Shown one piece after another: positions 22,111-34,440 of a DNA stretch of 64,000 bases. Position 1 is the stretch's first letter, and the number at the start of each line of letters is the position of its first letter. The notes beneath the pieces were generated by a model. The model saw nothing but the letters and a program-made list of their open reading frames with translations. It did no database searches and was not told the origin of the DNA. This DNA comes from Bryum argenteum (lineage: Eukaryota > Streptophyta > Bryopsida > Bryales > Bryaceae): positions 6,616,727 through 6,680,726 of the forward strand of contig CM073327.1 of assembly GCA_037043015.1 (NCBI GenBank). The letters are read 5' to 3'. Position numbers and translations under genes: made by a program.

Positions 22111-22882
22111 AATTTTTTTCATAATGAAATTGTTTCCTAGTTATAGAACAATTAGTATTAGGACTTTGATTATGTTAAGGGTGCTTTACAATACGGACTA
22201 TGAAGATTGGTCATTTGCTCTAAAATTTGATATAGAAAGCGTTGTAAGTTTGACTTTACACTATCTCAAAGAAGAAGGAATGATTACTAAGTTTGAGGTC
22301 CCTAAATTATACATATTTTTCTAAATCAGAAAATGTTCCTCGATGGCTCGGTCTAAGTTGAGTCTTTTAATTTTATTATCACGACATATACATGGACATT
22401 AACAGAATTCTAAGGCACCAGAGAGACCAGAAAAACTAAGAAGCATTAGTCATATTGTTGTACAAGTATATCTGAATAAAGTAGAAGAGTTACAATTTGA
22501 CGGTTTGACATTCTAAGTTTCATTTAGGCAAATCACATGAAACAACAAGGTACAGTGTTTGGCAACTTGCCTTTTGTTGCTTTGTTTGTAACTGCTCTTC
22601 AATAAGTTCCTCCTCACTGTTGTCATCTTCGCTGCTCTCTCCCTCTGAAAGCCGCCTCCTTTGCGTTGATCGAGTGCGCAACGGCTTCAAAGTCGAAGGT
22701 CCTTCCATTGGCAAGGTATGGCTGCTCTCAACAACATGCGCAATCTCAACCGAAGTCATTTCTAAGATCGGCAAAGTAATGGCAGGGAAAGAAGCAATGG
22801 TTCGAAAAACTTCAATTTGTTTATTATCGGATAGGTTAGCAATGTCTCTTATCACTTTTCCAACAAGATTAGCCATATCCAC

Positions 22883-25800
22883 GTAATTTATGACTACTCC
22901 AAGTCATCTGCTGCAGACTTAATGTGACTACGAAGTCACAATCTCTCGCACATACAACGCCACGGTCTCACAATACTCATTACAACTTCAAGTACTTTCA
23001 TCTCTAAGCCTCTCTACAACTATAGCCAACACAAACTGAAAAAATCAGAGTTCTAATCAACTACACAAATGTAATACACAATAGTCTCAAACGATCAAGG
23101 AATACAACGAACAAAAATGACCGATATCTCGCCATATGTGCTCATCAAGGACCAGGAATCGTGCGAATCTCCGTCAACAGAGAATGGTTCGACACGATCA
23201 AAGAATGCGGCACAATCTCAAACAAAGAAGGCCTTCGACTCGGTTCCTCACTCACAATTGCAGCTTGGCGCTTGACATGTGCAAAAAATTCGATGAGCTC
23301 ATATCATATGCAGAAAATTCGATGAGCTAATATCACGGAAAATCCTAGCAAAATGGTAGTTTTGGTATGAAGCTCAAAATATTATCATCTTGATGGGGTT
23401 GCTCATCTTTATTCTTGACAGATCCAAAGAAGAATCAAATTTTGCAAAATTCTTCAACAAACCGCAACAACATCGGTATCAACAAGGGACCCTCCTGCGC
23501 TCCACCCAAACAGACGTCGAACAAACAATCCCTGTTACCAAGACCTCATGAATATCTCTCTCGATGTTGCCAAACAAATTCTTAAAAGGTTCAGATTATA
23601 CTAGACGCAATATCGAAAGTCTAGCTTTCGATGTGTGGTGAGGCTATGGTCAATTCTATGAATGATGGTACGAGTCGGTAATTGCAAGTTCGTTTGATGA
23701 ATTTATAAACATGCAACATTTAAGCATCGAGCACCAAGGTCATGACTTACTAGCACTTCACTCACAAGAACATTTAGAAACTCATAAAGATCGGAGAAAA
23801 GCCTCATCTCCTCATGACACCTTAAGATCTTGATACCAAATACCTCGGAATGTCTCAGTCTAGATCCTCTAACAATTTAGTCACACTAAACGCAATCTTG
23901 AAAGCAAAAATATAACATGAGTGTTGAGGCTAAAAGGGCTCAAACAAAGGATCAAATTTCCGGTACTTAACCTTCTTGGTACCAAAGAGCTTCTCATGAA
24001 TGTCTCGTGACTCAATAATGTCACAAACAGGATCCTTGAAAGATTTCATTATTAATATGAAAAGTCTAGTTTTCGGTATCAACAAATATAATGACGACGT
24101 CACGAGAGACTTGATCTTTGAGGAGCACGATCACCGCATCGAGGATCACCGTTACGTTGCTCGGGATCACCGATCGAGCCGAGGATCACACTTAGCTAAT
24201 CGACGAGCATGATCACCAAATCGACGATTATGCTCGGCACCGCCCGACCCTTTGCTCGGGTAACGCCCCACGCCTATGTCGCCCTGGTCAACCGAAGAGA
24301 TGCTTGCGTCCCTTCTCGTAACAACTTACAATTGATACTATTCTAGGGGAGGGGACTCACCAGGCGAATCTCGATGGCGACTTCAAACACCCAACAACGA
24401 CTCCAAAGACACGCACAATCCTAAACGAATGCTCACGTATCGCGTCTCGGCCCTCCGGACAATGAGCCAAGCTCTTGGACTTTGCAGACAAAGAATACGA
24501 ACTCGCTATCTATCTAGCTTACTCCACCGCAACAATCACCGATCACCAAAACTCCTAGTACCATGCGGTCACTCTCTCCACGAAGCTTGACCATACTCAT
24601 GAAACCTTACTCATCCCCTACCAACACCATCAATCCCGAAACGCGACAAAATGAGAATCAAAAATGCAAAATGAACACGAACAACTCGCACTACGTGAAG
24701 AAGAAGTCGACCAAAGTCACCCACAAAATCAATCGGACCTACTCCACTCCAACAATCACCGATCATTCAAAACCCATTCCTCTCTACCATCCCGCACTCT
24801 TACTCTTCAACAAAAGCTCGCCCATACTCACGAAACCGCACTAATCCCATACCAACACCATCACTCCAAAACACAGAGCTACGAGGTCAACCAAAAAGTG
24901 CAAGATGAACACGAGCACCGCCGCACGTATGAGTTGCGAGCAATGGACATGGCCGGAGATCGATTGCATGAGTTCGTGATCATTACCAGGATCACCGTGA
25001 AGATCAAGCGGTGACTTCTTCCCGAACAGTGACTCTTTGTCCCCACACTATATTCCGTAAGAATCCCGAGAGATACCAATCGATCGAGCACCGAATCTAG
25101 TTGCTACTTCGTCCTTCGAGAGCGTTTGAAGCTCCCGCTTAAATGCGTCGAAGAGGAGGAGGACGCCCAAGGCATCTGCGACTATCGGTGGACAAAACCC
25201 TAAATGGTAATCAATGCTTGAAACCCTAATTGATGCATGAAGGGCAACCTAAATAATGAATCGCGAGGAGGGCACTACCGTCGGTGAGAGAGCACTTGAA
25301 TGCGTCGGTGAGGAGCACGAGACGAGGAGATCACCTCTTCCCGGCGGCGGCAAAAAGTTCCGGTGCAGGGCGACAGGCCGGCCAGGAGGAGCTGAGGAGC
25401 TGAATGCAGCCTCGAAGAGGAGGGCGCCCGAGTTCCCGCGGAGTGGCTCAGTAGCAGTGCTCACGCAAAGCAGCACTTTGCCCTTACATTCGAAGCTCTA
25501 CTTCGGAGTGGAATCAAGAGGCAGGCAAGAGGCGCAGAAATTTCACTCACCTCTTTTCTTGGGGTTTCTTGAAGCCCGTCGTTGCACGTGGAGACACAGG
25601 TAAGCCTAAACCACGCATCACCTCCTTGTTTTTGGCAATCCTGTCGTTTCTAAGCTTCTCGTAATTAGATTCATCAGACGCCATCAAGCCTGGTCACAAT
25701 CATCGCCCGTGAGAAACGCACGATTGCACTCGAGAAAGGTTGTTCCTGTGAGCTAGGGTTCCTGTGTGTGCCACGTCGCCCTTGTCAACCGAAGTTGACC

Positions 25801-26854
25801 GGACTCTGCCGACTAGCACATGGGTTACTGCTCTAGTTAGGCATGTTCTTCGCTTGATCATTTGCTTGTATTTTGTTACAGGCTCTTGTCATTCACATTT
25901 ATTTGGTTACAAACTTGAGTTATCACCCATGTTACTGCCTCCCATGTACCAGTACCTTGTCTGTTGTAGTAACTTACCACTTGCTCAGCCTAATGTATTT
26001 TTCATGTCATGTATCCCTTCCCAATTCTCTCATCCTCATGTGAAATAAAGGTTAAAAATTGCTTTTTGTTGTCAAAACTACTTTCCACTATGTACTTGTA
26101 CTATTTGATTGCAACCTACGATGAGAAGTGCAACATGCGAGGTCATACTTACTGAAAGCAAATGTCATAGGGGATTTTAGAGTTTATTGTGATCCGTGAG
26201 TTTGAAACATAGTAAGTGAGTTTGAAACATAGTAAGGTGTGGAGAGCCTTGTCCGAAACGGGTGTTTTCAACTTAGATAGACCACCTCTCTCATATAGGT
26301 CAAAATTTCAATGAAAGTACTAGCACGTGACAATAGTTAATAAAAAAATTCAAGGGTTGGAATTTGGTAACAGAGATCGAAGTTCTCCATTCTTGTATGG
26401 GATTTGTATTAATTTTGTTGTTAAGGCTAGAGTCAATTTGTAGAAGTAACAAGGGTGCCTTATATAGAAAAATAAGAAGCATTAGTCATATTGTTGTACA
26501 AGTATATCTAATAAAGTAGAGGATTTACAATATAGTTCAAAAAAGCTAATTACATGGTCAAAGATGGTTCGAATTTTGGTTATAGATTCTCTAAGTTTTA
26601 TGACAACTACCAGTCACGTATGTGGTATTTGGAAGTCATATAACACCCTCATGTCATTTGCATCACTATCGCTTGTAATAAATATGGTCGTTTTCTCTTA
26701 CATGACTTTCTAAGTCCAAAGTGATATTTTTGTTGCACAAAGGTATGCGAGATCTCGAAGATCTCATGTGGCATGCAATGTGGTGCGGTTGTATTGTCAT
26801 AGCCTCAAAGAGCTCCTTGTCCCTCTGAACATGTGTTTTGGTTCCTTGCAGACA
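22883..26854. other. Central CACTA segment between the two genes, unassigned
   Basis: About 4 kb without recognisable transposon domains. Frames such as 24563-25014 and 25256-25603 are short and of unknown type. The GC-rich part at 25100-25620 looks unlike the flanks and may be captured host DNA. A direct repeat of about 65 bp (GAAGCATTAGTCATATTG...AATAAAGTAGA) occurs at 22436-22500 and again at 26473-26535, bracketing most of the segment. The divergent promoters of the two transposon genes should lie here. Confidence 0.4.
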
Positions 26855-27783
26855 ATGAAAGAAGGGGAGCTCCAACACTTAAAGCATCTACAATTATGGC
26901 AAGAGGAAGAGATTCAAGCGGATACCCTGCGATTAACGAAATACCCATGTCCATGCACTGAATGTGCAGGAGGGAAAGTTCTTGATCGAGCCACAATTCG
27001 GAAGCATCTTCGTAGTCGAAAAAGGGACCCCGTTTTTACAGCATCGATCTTGGTAAGTGATTGCAACCAACGAGTCATTCTAAATTAAAGCGATGTGGTT
27101 CTATGTACGATTGTAGACTTTAAACGTTTGTGTACCCAAATTATGTAGGTCAGGGTGGCGACCCATTGTCAGATCAGCATGTTTGAAATCACTGAGAATA
27201 TTCTTAAGTCAAAAAGAGTCCTCCGATCGCGCCATATCCACGTCTACATCCGCAAGATCCAGTCGTTTGCAGAATTGGCGTTCAAATGTGTACGACGGAC
27301 AATGGTGCGACGGACCCATTCCAAAGCTAACACGATTCTCATATTGGAAAAGAGATTGGGAAGTGAAGGTGTCCAAATTTGGCTTCATGGGTTGGGAATC
27401 TGCTTGCAATGCAACCCGCCAAAGAGGGTGAGGAACTGCTTCCTTTCGTCGGACCACAATACACCTCCGCGGAATACAAAACATTGAGCAAGGCACATCC
27501 TCGGATGAAGTCGTACGTGATGCGTGCGGAGTCCGACTTGTACATTGACGGAGATGTACTGAAAGGGAATGTAGCTGGATTCATTAATAGTTCCATCGGG
27601 CGCAGTGAGATAGGGAATGTTGTGTGGGAGTATCGCATGTTTCCTAAACCGTGGAACACTTTGGAATGGGGATATGTGATTACCATAGCAACAAGGGACA
27701 TCAAGGCAGGAGAAGAACTCTACGCACATTACTCCCTGCAGCAAGGCAACATTGGCAAACGAGTAAATGTAATGAAAGACTAG
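26855..27783 (+). pseudogene. tnpD-like transposase N-terminus with an embedded SET domain
   Basis: Exon 26855-27052 encodes a Transpos_assoc-type cysteine motif (YPCPCTECAGGK, then IRKHL). A phase-0 intron (GTAAGT...TATGTAG) joins it to an exon from 27149. That exon runs to a SET-like start (GVQIWLHGLG, near 27382), suffers a one-base frameshift at about 27400, and continues as AMQPAKEGEELLPFVGPQY, YIDGDVLKGNVAGFINSS and VITIATRDIKAGEELYAHYS. These are the SET motifs of protein lysine methyltransferases: GxG, the GN..xFIN block, and the final GEEL..xY with catalytic Tyr. The usual NHS triad reads NSS, so activity is doubtful. Ordinary En/Spm transposases have no SET domain at this place. Confidence 0.75.
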
Positions 27784-28388
27784 TTGAGGCTTGAACGGCA
27801 GAATTATAATCGTTGTATGTCCATGACTAGTATATTACTTATAGTATGACCAGTATATTAGTCAAATTTTTTTTGAAGATGACTATAGACAGTCACTATT
27901 CCCTATTGTAATGTGATTAACTGATTACTGTTAGTCATATTTTGCACACCACGCATTCAATGAGTACTTTCCTTGCGTGAACAACACTTAACAACATGGA
28001 TACACTTGTCATGCACGTGGATGGGTTTGCAGGATCAGTGCAGCCCCTTGAATTTGGTCCAAAATATAGAGCGGAATACTGAAGACAACGACTCTGTGTC
28101 TAATCATACATTGGATAGCAACGAAGTTGGAGAAGTAGATGTTTTGCGCATGGTGGCCGATTGCTTCAACAAGTATGACAATATCAACTTAATGGAGAGC
28201 AACACCAACCCTTCTCATCACGACGGAGTTGATGTTGCGTTCGTTGAAGCTTCGCATTGTCCTAGCGATGGCTTCCCAAAGAAGTGACAACGAAGGTAGC
28301 GATGACGATGCACACAGAAAAACAACGACCCTATGGAATTAAGAGGGACAACCACGAACATCAACGACGCTAGCGAAGATTATTCTTT

Positions 28389-29564
28389 GTGGAGGCCCTA
28401 CTACGCGAAGCAAAGACTCCACTTTATGTAGGGAGCTCTTCCAACCGTCGACCTCCACGCTCATGCTACTTGTTTGTTGCAAAGACATTCGGTGTACCAA
28501 ACAACTTTGTGGACGAGTTGTTGAAGTTATTGCGAGGAGACAATATTGCCCAAAGGCGGACTCTCCCAAATACATTTTACGCGGCAAAGTGTTTGTTGAT
28601 GAAGTTGGGATTGTCCTACGACTCTATACATGCTTGTAGAGACGGGTGTTGTTTATTTCGGAAAGATTTGGAGGATGCAACAGAGTGCCCGATTTGCCAC
28701 AAATCCCGGTATGCGACAACTCCAAAACAATACCACAAAGTATTGAGACACTTTCCATTGATTCCTCGTTTGCGAAGAATGTCTGATTCTTGCCCGCGGT
28801 TGGCGAGCTCATGAAGTGGCACACAAAGGAAAAAGCAAGGACAAGGTGATGAGATCCGTGGTTGACTCAAAGGCATGGAACCACGTGAATAATAGATGGC
28901 CGGAGTTTGCAAACGAAGAACGGAATGTTAGGCTAGGCTTGGCACTAGATGGTGTGAACCCGTTTGAAACCAAAGCCTTAGCCACTCAACATGGCCTTGT
29001 CGTCATGCTAAACTACAATCTTCCCCCTTGGCTAGTGACCAAAAACTTCTTTCGATGCTTACGTTACTTATACCCGGAAAGAAAGTGTGACGAGATAAAA
29101 ACGTGGATGTATATCTAGCACCATTAATTGAGGAGCTACAGGAGCTATGGGAAGGGACCGATTGCGTAGATGGATCACAACAAAAAACTGGTGACAATAC
29201 ATTCAAGCTTCGAGGTATGTTGTTGTGGACGGTGAACGACTTTCCGGCATATGGACTGATTTACTGCCAAGTCACAAAAGGACATAAGGCATGTCCTGTC
29301 TGTGGACCCAACATAGTAACGCGGCGCTCAAAAGCGCTCAAGAAGAATGTCTACCTTGGCCATAGACGATATTTGCCAATGGAGCACCAATGGAGGCGAC
29401 AAAGGGTCAATTTTGATGGCCAACCAAACATGAGACCTCCTCCACGAAGGATGAGTGGTGGAGAGCACTTGCAATTTGCAAATGAGCGACAACAATGGAC
29501 GGCAAACAATCATGCAAAAATGAAAGAGGACGGACGCTGCACCCAATACATGAGCACGGAGTGA
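28389..29564 (+). pseudogene. tnpD-like transposase core (Transposase_21 type)
   Basis: Successive frames contain the classic En/Spm core: PLYVGSSSNR, NNFVDELLKLLRGD, LPNTFYAAKCLLMKLGL, YDSIHACRDGCCLFRKD, CPICHKSRY and LRHFPLIPRLRR. A double frame change near 28780-28815 leads to SVVDSKAWNHVNNRWPEF and VRLGLALDGVNPF. Another change near 29100 leads to DVYLAPLIEELQELW, GMLLWTVNDFPAYG and KACPVCG. The acidic residues of the LGLALDG and WTVNDFP motifs belong to the presumed catalytic core. The frameshifts make this copy non-functional as it stands. In the element this protein cuts the CACTA ends. Confidence 0.85.
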
Positions 29565-29783
29565 AGAGAAGGACATGTCTCTTTCACCTTCCGTACTGGA
29601 AAGTACGTGTATCTAACGCAGTGTTGTAGTGTGACTTGACTGTACGTAGTGATTTTATGGGTAGCATGTCCATATGCAGTCATATGATGAGGAATGTGAC
29701 TATACATAGTGATAATGTACTATATGGAATCTAATTTGTGACTGGCCGGAGTCACTGTACAGGATCTGCTAATTCGACACACG

Positions 29784-30596
29784 TTGGATGTCATGCACTG
29801 TGAAAAAAACATTGCGGAGAATATCATGAAGACCATATTTGGAGAGAAAGATACCCTTGCAGCCCGCCTCGATATGAAGGAAGCGGGGATACGCAAACAT
29901 CTTTGGCCCGTACGCGGTAAAAAACATGGTAGGGTTATGTTACCTCGTTCATCATACGTTCTTACGAAAGAAGAGCGACAAGTCTTTGTAGACCAAGTTC
30001 GCTCCTTGCGAACCCCTACTCAATACGTCGGGCAGCTAAAGAAGCGGGTCAGCATAGACGGACAAATCAAAGGCCTTAAATCACATGACTACCATGTTCT
30101 TCTTCAGCAAGTGTTGCCACTATGTGTGCGCACTACAATGACTAAGGAAGTCCGTACGACAATAATAATGCTGAGCCGGGTATTTCGGCGGATATGTGCA
30201 AAGTCCATTGATCCCTCGGCAATAGAAGATATGAGATGCGAAGCGGCCATCGCATTATGCATGTTGGAGAAGGAGTTCCCGCCGTCATTCTTTGACATTA
30301 TGAGCCACTTGGTTATCCACCTTGTAGAGGAAGTTGAAATATGTGGACCCGTGCATACTCGATGGATGTACCCTATAGAGAGGTACTTGAAGACTCTCAA
30401 AGGCTACGTTCGAAATCGATGTCAACCAGAAGGCAGCATGGCTGAAGGCTACGCTGTAGTACAGGCACTCGGATTTTGCACCGAGTATATGCAAGAGTAT
30501 ACGACTACTACACGAAGAGTGTGGGATGATAAAGAAGACCCGTCTATGTACGACGAGATCCTTGAAGGCAACGAGCGTCCACGCTCTCTCACGTGA
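29784..30596 (+). pseudogene. tnpD-like transposase, DUF4218 region
   Basis: An open block of 270 codons with DVMHCEKNIAENIM, KSHDYHVLLQQVLPL, FPPSFFDIMSHLVIHLVEE, GPVHTRWMYPIERYLKTLKG and RNRCQPEGSMAEGY, the signature of the DUF4218 part that follows the Transposase_21 core in plant CACTA transposases. A spacer at 29580-29770 with TGACT/AGTCA motifs separates it from the core, probably an intron. Confidence 0.88.
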
Positions 30597-31202
30597 CCTT
30601 CGAGGATGGATTCACGAGTTTGTGGTGACTAATGCAGCACCATTGGAAGATTGGCGCAGGTGAGTCTACACGCAAAAAAGGCTCACGTGGATTATGACTC
30701 CGACTACACTCGCTGTAATTGTATCCACTAATATTGATGATTATCATGACTACCTTCAGTGATGTTAGCGACTGCCCCTTGTGATGTCAGTGGCAACCCC
30801 ATATATGTTGGCGTTTGCTTCTGGTGACATAAGTGATTGCCGAGAGTGATGGAAGCGACTATACTCAGTGATGTAGTTGTTGCAACAAGCCTCCACAGGT
30901 GGCTATAAATTACATTCTACTCTAACGAAATTTTCTAGAAGGTGCCATTGACCATATAGAACTCTTCTATTTTTCAAAGTGGCACGAAGATGACATGGCA
31001 CGCCGTGAGGCGAGCGTCACAAGTATAGGCGCAAAAGCGAAAGGCTAGGGTAGCCTACCCTTCGTAGATGTGTGATGAAGAGTTCCATGTCCGGTTTCCA
31101 ACGGCCGTGATACGAGTAGTAGAAGATGGAGACGAGGAGGTCCCTACCGATGTGTCGGCCTTGATGCTACCTCCATCGTAGTATGCGAAGTCGTATCGAT
31201 CC

Positions 31203-31760
31203 ATGTATGCATTTGGGAACCACATACGTGTAAGGAGTGCAGAGGCGCATTTGACAACCGCGGACTCGGGAGTAGCCGCAACCTTTCGTCAACTTTGTCG
31301 CGCGGGTAGAAAGGATACAAATCTTGAGCGTGAGTTGGAGTATGTGGGGTGGGTGGAGGAAATTCTATTAGTGAACTATGGACGATTTGAGGTCGTGGTC
31401 CTATATTGCAATTGGGTGATTGCAAATATGAGAGAGATGGCGCTACAATGAAGCGCGATGATTACGGTTTCACCACCGTAAACTTTGAGAGGTCGATCCC
31501 ATACTCTGCACAATCATTTGCCTTCCCACTCCACATCGAACAAGTTTTTTTGCATCCGACATGGCTAAGCGTGGATGGGAAGTTGTGTTGCGGAGAGAGA
31601 ACCGAGAGGAGCTCGGTCCTTCTCCAAGCATCACATCTCCGATGAAGTTCAATGCATATCATTGGGTAGAGCATGTGATTTTCCCGGACTCGAATCTACG
31701 AGCCTAGATTCGGATGTCTTACCACGAACACCTATTCTCGTTGGTGCGGAGAAGTAGCCC
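31203..31760 (+). pseudogene. tnpD-like transposase C-terminus (DUF4216 region)
   Basis: Overlapping frames encode TADSGVAATF, LEYVGWVEEILLVNYGRFEV, then KRDDYGFTTVNFERSIPYS and QSFAFPLHIEQVF, matching the DUF4216 domain at the end of plant CACTA transposases. The switch between the frames at about 31440 and a further disorder after 31550 show decay. Confidence 0.8.
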
Positions 31761-31859
31761 TGAGGTGGTTGCCATCGCATTAGATCGCATTAGCCAAGAT
31801 GACACATCCGTAGATGATTTAGAATATTGCGACTCAGAGCACGATTGAGACTCTATTCA

Positions 31860-32836
31860 ATCATTGACAGTTTTATACATTCCAATCGTTCACCATATAT
31901 ATATATACACATATATTCACATGTGCAAACAGAATGACCAAACACTTATTGGATCTATATGCATGCCAATGTATCCATTCATGCATGTTTGGCCATGTCT
32001 AGTACAAATGAAAATGCAATTTAATGTAAATGAAAACGCATATAATCACAAAAACTAGGTATATGATCAATCTTTTAAAGTTTACAATAGTTTAGAGTCA
32101 CGTCGTAGATTAAAGTACTATAATACAACCCTTATATAAACTAGAGGTCCTGCGTGACCACTAAACCTAGTCACACCACTATGCTCTAGAAGTATTACAA
32201 AAAAGTCTATTGAGTCTTTGAGCTATTTATGTTTTCATCAAGTGAATTATAAAACCTAAACCACAATCAACCCTTAATTCCATTGTGCCAAATTTGATAT
32301 TACTAAATATTCGACACAAATCATCCTTATTAAATGAATACACTAAATCCCCATACTATACAAAGAAAGGGGAGGGCCAAAATATATGTAAATTTTCTAA
32401 GGCAAGTCTATATAATCTTAGGCGATCTGGTCAACCAAAAAATTAAAGAAAAAAAAAAAAAAAAAAAAAGAGAATGTGATCGGTGCCAAAATATGATCAC
32501 GCAAAAAGTCGACGTGGAATACGATCAAAAGCTAAAATATGGCTTGTGCCAAGTCTCGATTGCAAAATATAATCGCTCCCAATATATGATCGCCAAATAT
32601 AATCGACGTTCGCGATCGTTCCCGTTTGTTCCTCAGGTGTACGACCCTCCCATGCACTTTATACGCACTTTAAACGGTACAGCTGGCAAATATGACTATA
32701 GAATATGACTACAAGTCATATTCTCAACTTCGCAATCCACCAACGGTTTTGCCCCAAAAAAATATGACTGCTTCTAGTCGCTTGTCATCCTCAGTCATAT
32801 CCTCCCAGTCATAAAGTGTAGCATTCTGCCGTAGTG
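31860..32836. repeat. Right subterminal region and terminal repeat of the CACTA element
   Basis: Noncoding, AT-rich, with an A tract at 32449-32470 and clustered motifs such as ATATGACTACAAGTCATATT and AATATGACTGCTTCTAGTCG close to the end. The inverted terminal repeat CTGCCGTAGTG finishes at 32836. Confidence 0.8.
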
Positions 32837-32839
32837 AGA

Positions 32840-33120
32840 TACCAACACGGAAGGCCAAGGGAGGCGGGAAGTCCAATCAACAGAAGGAGAAACAAACTCC
32901 GTATACCAGACCTCAAAATAAGTCCTCTAACTCAGACTCTCGCCCTTCTAGTAAGTCTGTTTCCCGCAAATGTTTCAAGTGTGGTAGAGACGGTCACTTA
33001 CAAAAGGATTGCCGAACGGGCGAGTGTAAACAATGTGGTGGCCCGGGACATCTAACTCGGGATTGTAAGTCCAATATGTGTCAAAGATGTGGCGAGTTGG
33101 ACATAAGACTTGATTGCCGG
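32840..33120 (+). pseudogene. Copia gag, second part (two zinc knuckles)
   Basis: This resumes the copia Gag interrupted by the CACTA element. Two CCHC zinc knuckles are visible, CFKCGRDGHLQKDC (32971-33012) and CKQCGGPGHLTRDC (33025-33066), both with the CX2CX4HX4C spacing. A third incomplete one (CQRCGELDIRLDC) follows. They bind the element's RNA during packaging. Confidence 0.88.
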
Positions 33121-33629
33121 GCGGAGCGCGTACACGGAGAAGTTGTACAAAGAACTCCAAGAGCTCCGGAAGAGTCGAGAGAGTCACACTCTCTAGATGC
33201 CCCATCTCTTGATGGCACCGACCTCAAAACTACACCGCCATCGCCGAGTCTTTGAGACTCACCTCCACTCGGAGACGTCCGATGGAGACATGGCTTTGCC
33301 GGGACAAAGGTTCCACGCATACAATCTTACGTGAGCGCACGCTACTTTGATTTCTTGAGACATGATTCCGAGACGTGGAGGCTCGACCCCACCGCTTGAG
33401 ACATGATTCCGAAGCATGGCGCACTTGTGAGCTCAGCACAGTCGCCGGAAAACGGAAGATGATCTTCTCGAGGAGGGCCGGGCAAGAGCGAAGCTCTCCG
33501 GGCGGCGCCACCCTCATCTCGCTCCAATGCCATGTTCCCGCAGGCAACCCGAAGTCTCGATCGCCTTTCGCGACCTCCGGGCACATGGAATTCACGTCCG
33601 ACTTGATCGAGAACGGTGAGGAGATTCTA

Positions 33630-34440
33630 AACTCCGATGCAAGGAGACAAGTGCCTAGCTATCGCACATCATGGAGCTAACGGCCTCTATGAGATTCCGA
33701 TCTCTTGTCTCAATACTAGTCAACACGACCATTCAACATACTCAGTTGCCATACCTGACAAGGTTGCACTTTGGCACTCGAGGATGGGCCACCCAGGAGT
33801 GACCATGCTTAGACGGATGATACCTGTTTTAACGGGTCATGAGGTCTGTCTAAGTGATGCCCACAAGCTTAGAGTGTGCGAGGCGTGTGCTCAAGGAAAG
33901 CTTATCCTTAAGCTCTCCTGAGTGGAAACTTCCGCAAGAAGAGCTCCCTCCACCACTTCATAGACTTCTTGGGACGTCGCGGCCCCATCAATCCTCCATC
34001 CGGACCTTTCGGTACTTCCTCGTTCTTGTTGATGCCTTTGGGGTCCATTTTGAAGTCTCTTTACTAAGACCAAACATTGTATTTTCTAAGATCCTAGCAT
34101 CCTCGATAAGGTTCAAAACCCATTTCCCGAGTATTCAAAGAAATTCTTGCGCATGGATAATGCACAAGAATTTAAGTCCCATGTTTTTGAAGATTACCAG
34201 TAAAGCCACCGGGATTACTCTAACTTACAATGTCCCATATGAGCATTCTCAAAATGGGTCCGAGGCTTTTATAAAGAAAATGCAATTCATAAGCCGGCCT
34301 CTTTTGATCCATGCTCATCTACCTTCATCGTTTTGGTCACATCTTTGTATTGCATGCTCATCGCTTTCTTCTTCGTATAGACCTACCCTACTTCTTCAAC
34401 ATTCTCCCTTGAGAGTTTAACTCACAACCTCCTAGCGTTG
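33630..34440 (+). pseudogene. Copia GAG-pre-integrase and integrase remnants
   Basis: VALWHSRMGHPGVTMLRRM and CEACAQGKL form the HHCC-type pre-integrase motif. After frame changes, FRYFLVLVDAFGVHFEVSLL and further fragments (FKSHVFEDYQ-like and NVPYEHSQNG) represent the integrase core. Many frameshifts. The protease region at 33120-33600 is too scrambled to define. Confidence 0.75.

Larger units (their letters stand above)
18226..22882 (-). pseudogene. tnpA-like gene of the CACTA element (Ptta/En-Spm type)
   Basis: Several coding blocks on the minus strand fit a spliced, partly decayed TnpA-like protein. 22882-22520: acidic block (EGESSEDDNSEEEL). 21757-21007: acidic N-terminus (DNYSEDEEEEAPPE), then after a frame change near 21600 a block with VDDAGYPTGSRRTDWL, DWSEDNF and NNRATRRSNMKKSL resembling the Ptta core. 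20117-19857: a Lys-rich block. 18561-18226: DKVVAHGSIVSLAGGTMHG and MQRLGDVLNSITKWP, which matches the C-terminal VA-G...WP region of this family. Intron borders between blocks were not resolved. TnpA-type proteins bind subterminal repeats and assist excision. Frame breaks suggest loss of function, although sequencing error is possible. Confidence 0.6.
17054..32836. mobile_element. En/Spm-type CACTA transposon, 15.8 kb, nested in the copia element
   Basis: The left end is CACTACGGCAGAATACTAC and the right end is its complement. The ends match over about 30 bp with two differences (one at base 15). The 3-bp duplication AGA flanks the insertion (17051-17053, 32837-32839), and removing insertion plus one copy restores continuous copia sequence. 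Subterminal regions carry many short hairpin units of the form TGACT-N-AGTCA. It encodes a tnpA-like gene on the minus strand (18.2-22.9 kb) and a tnpD-like gene on the plus strand (26.8-31.8 kb), both decayed. A SET domain is fused into the tnpD-like gene. Confidence 0.95.

Noticed and set aside
33230..33595. Minus-strand open frames within the copia protease region
   Set aside because: They lie opposite degraded retrotransposon sequence and show no domain.
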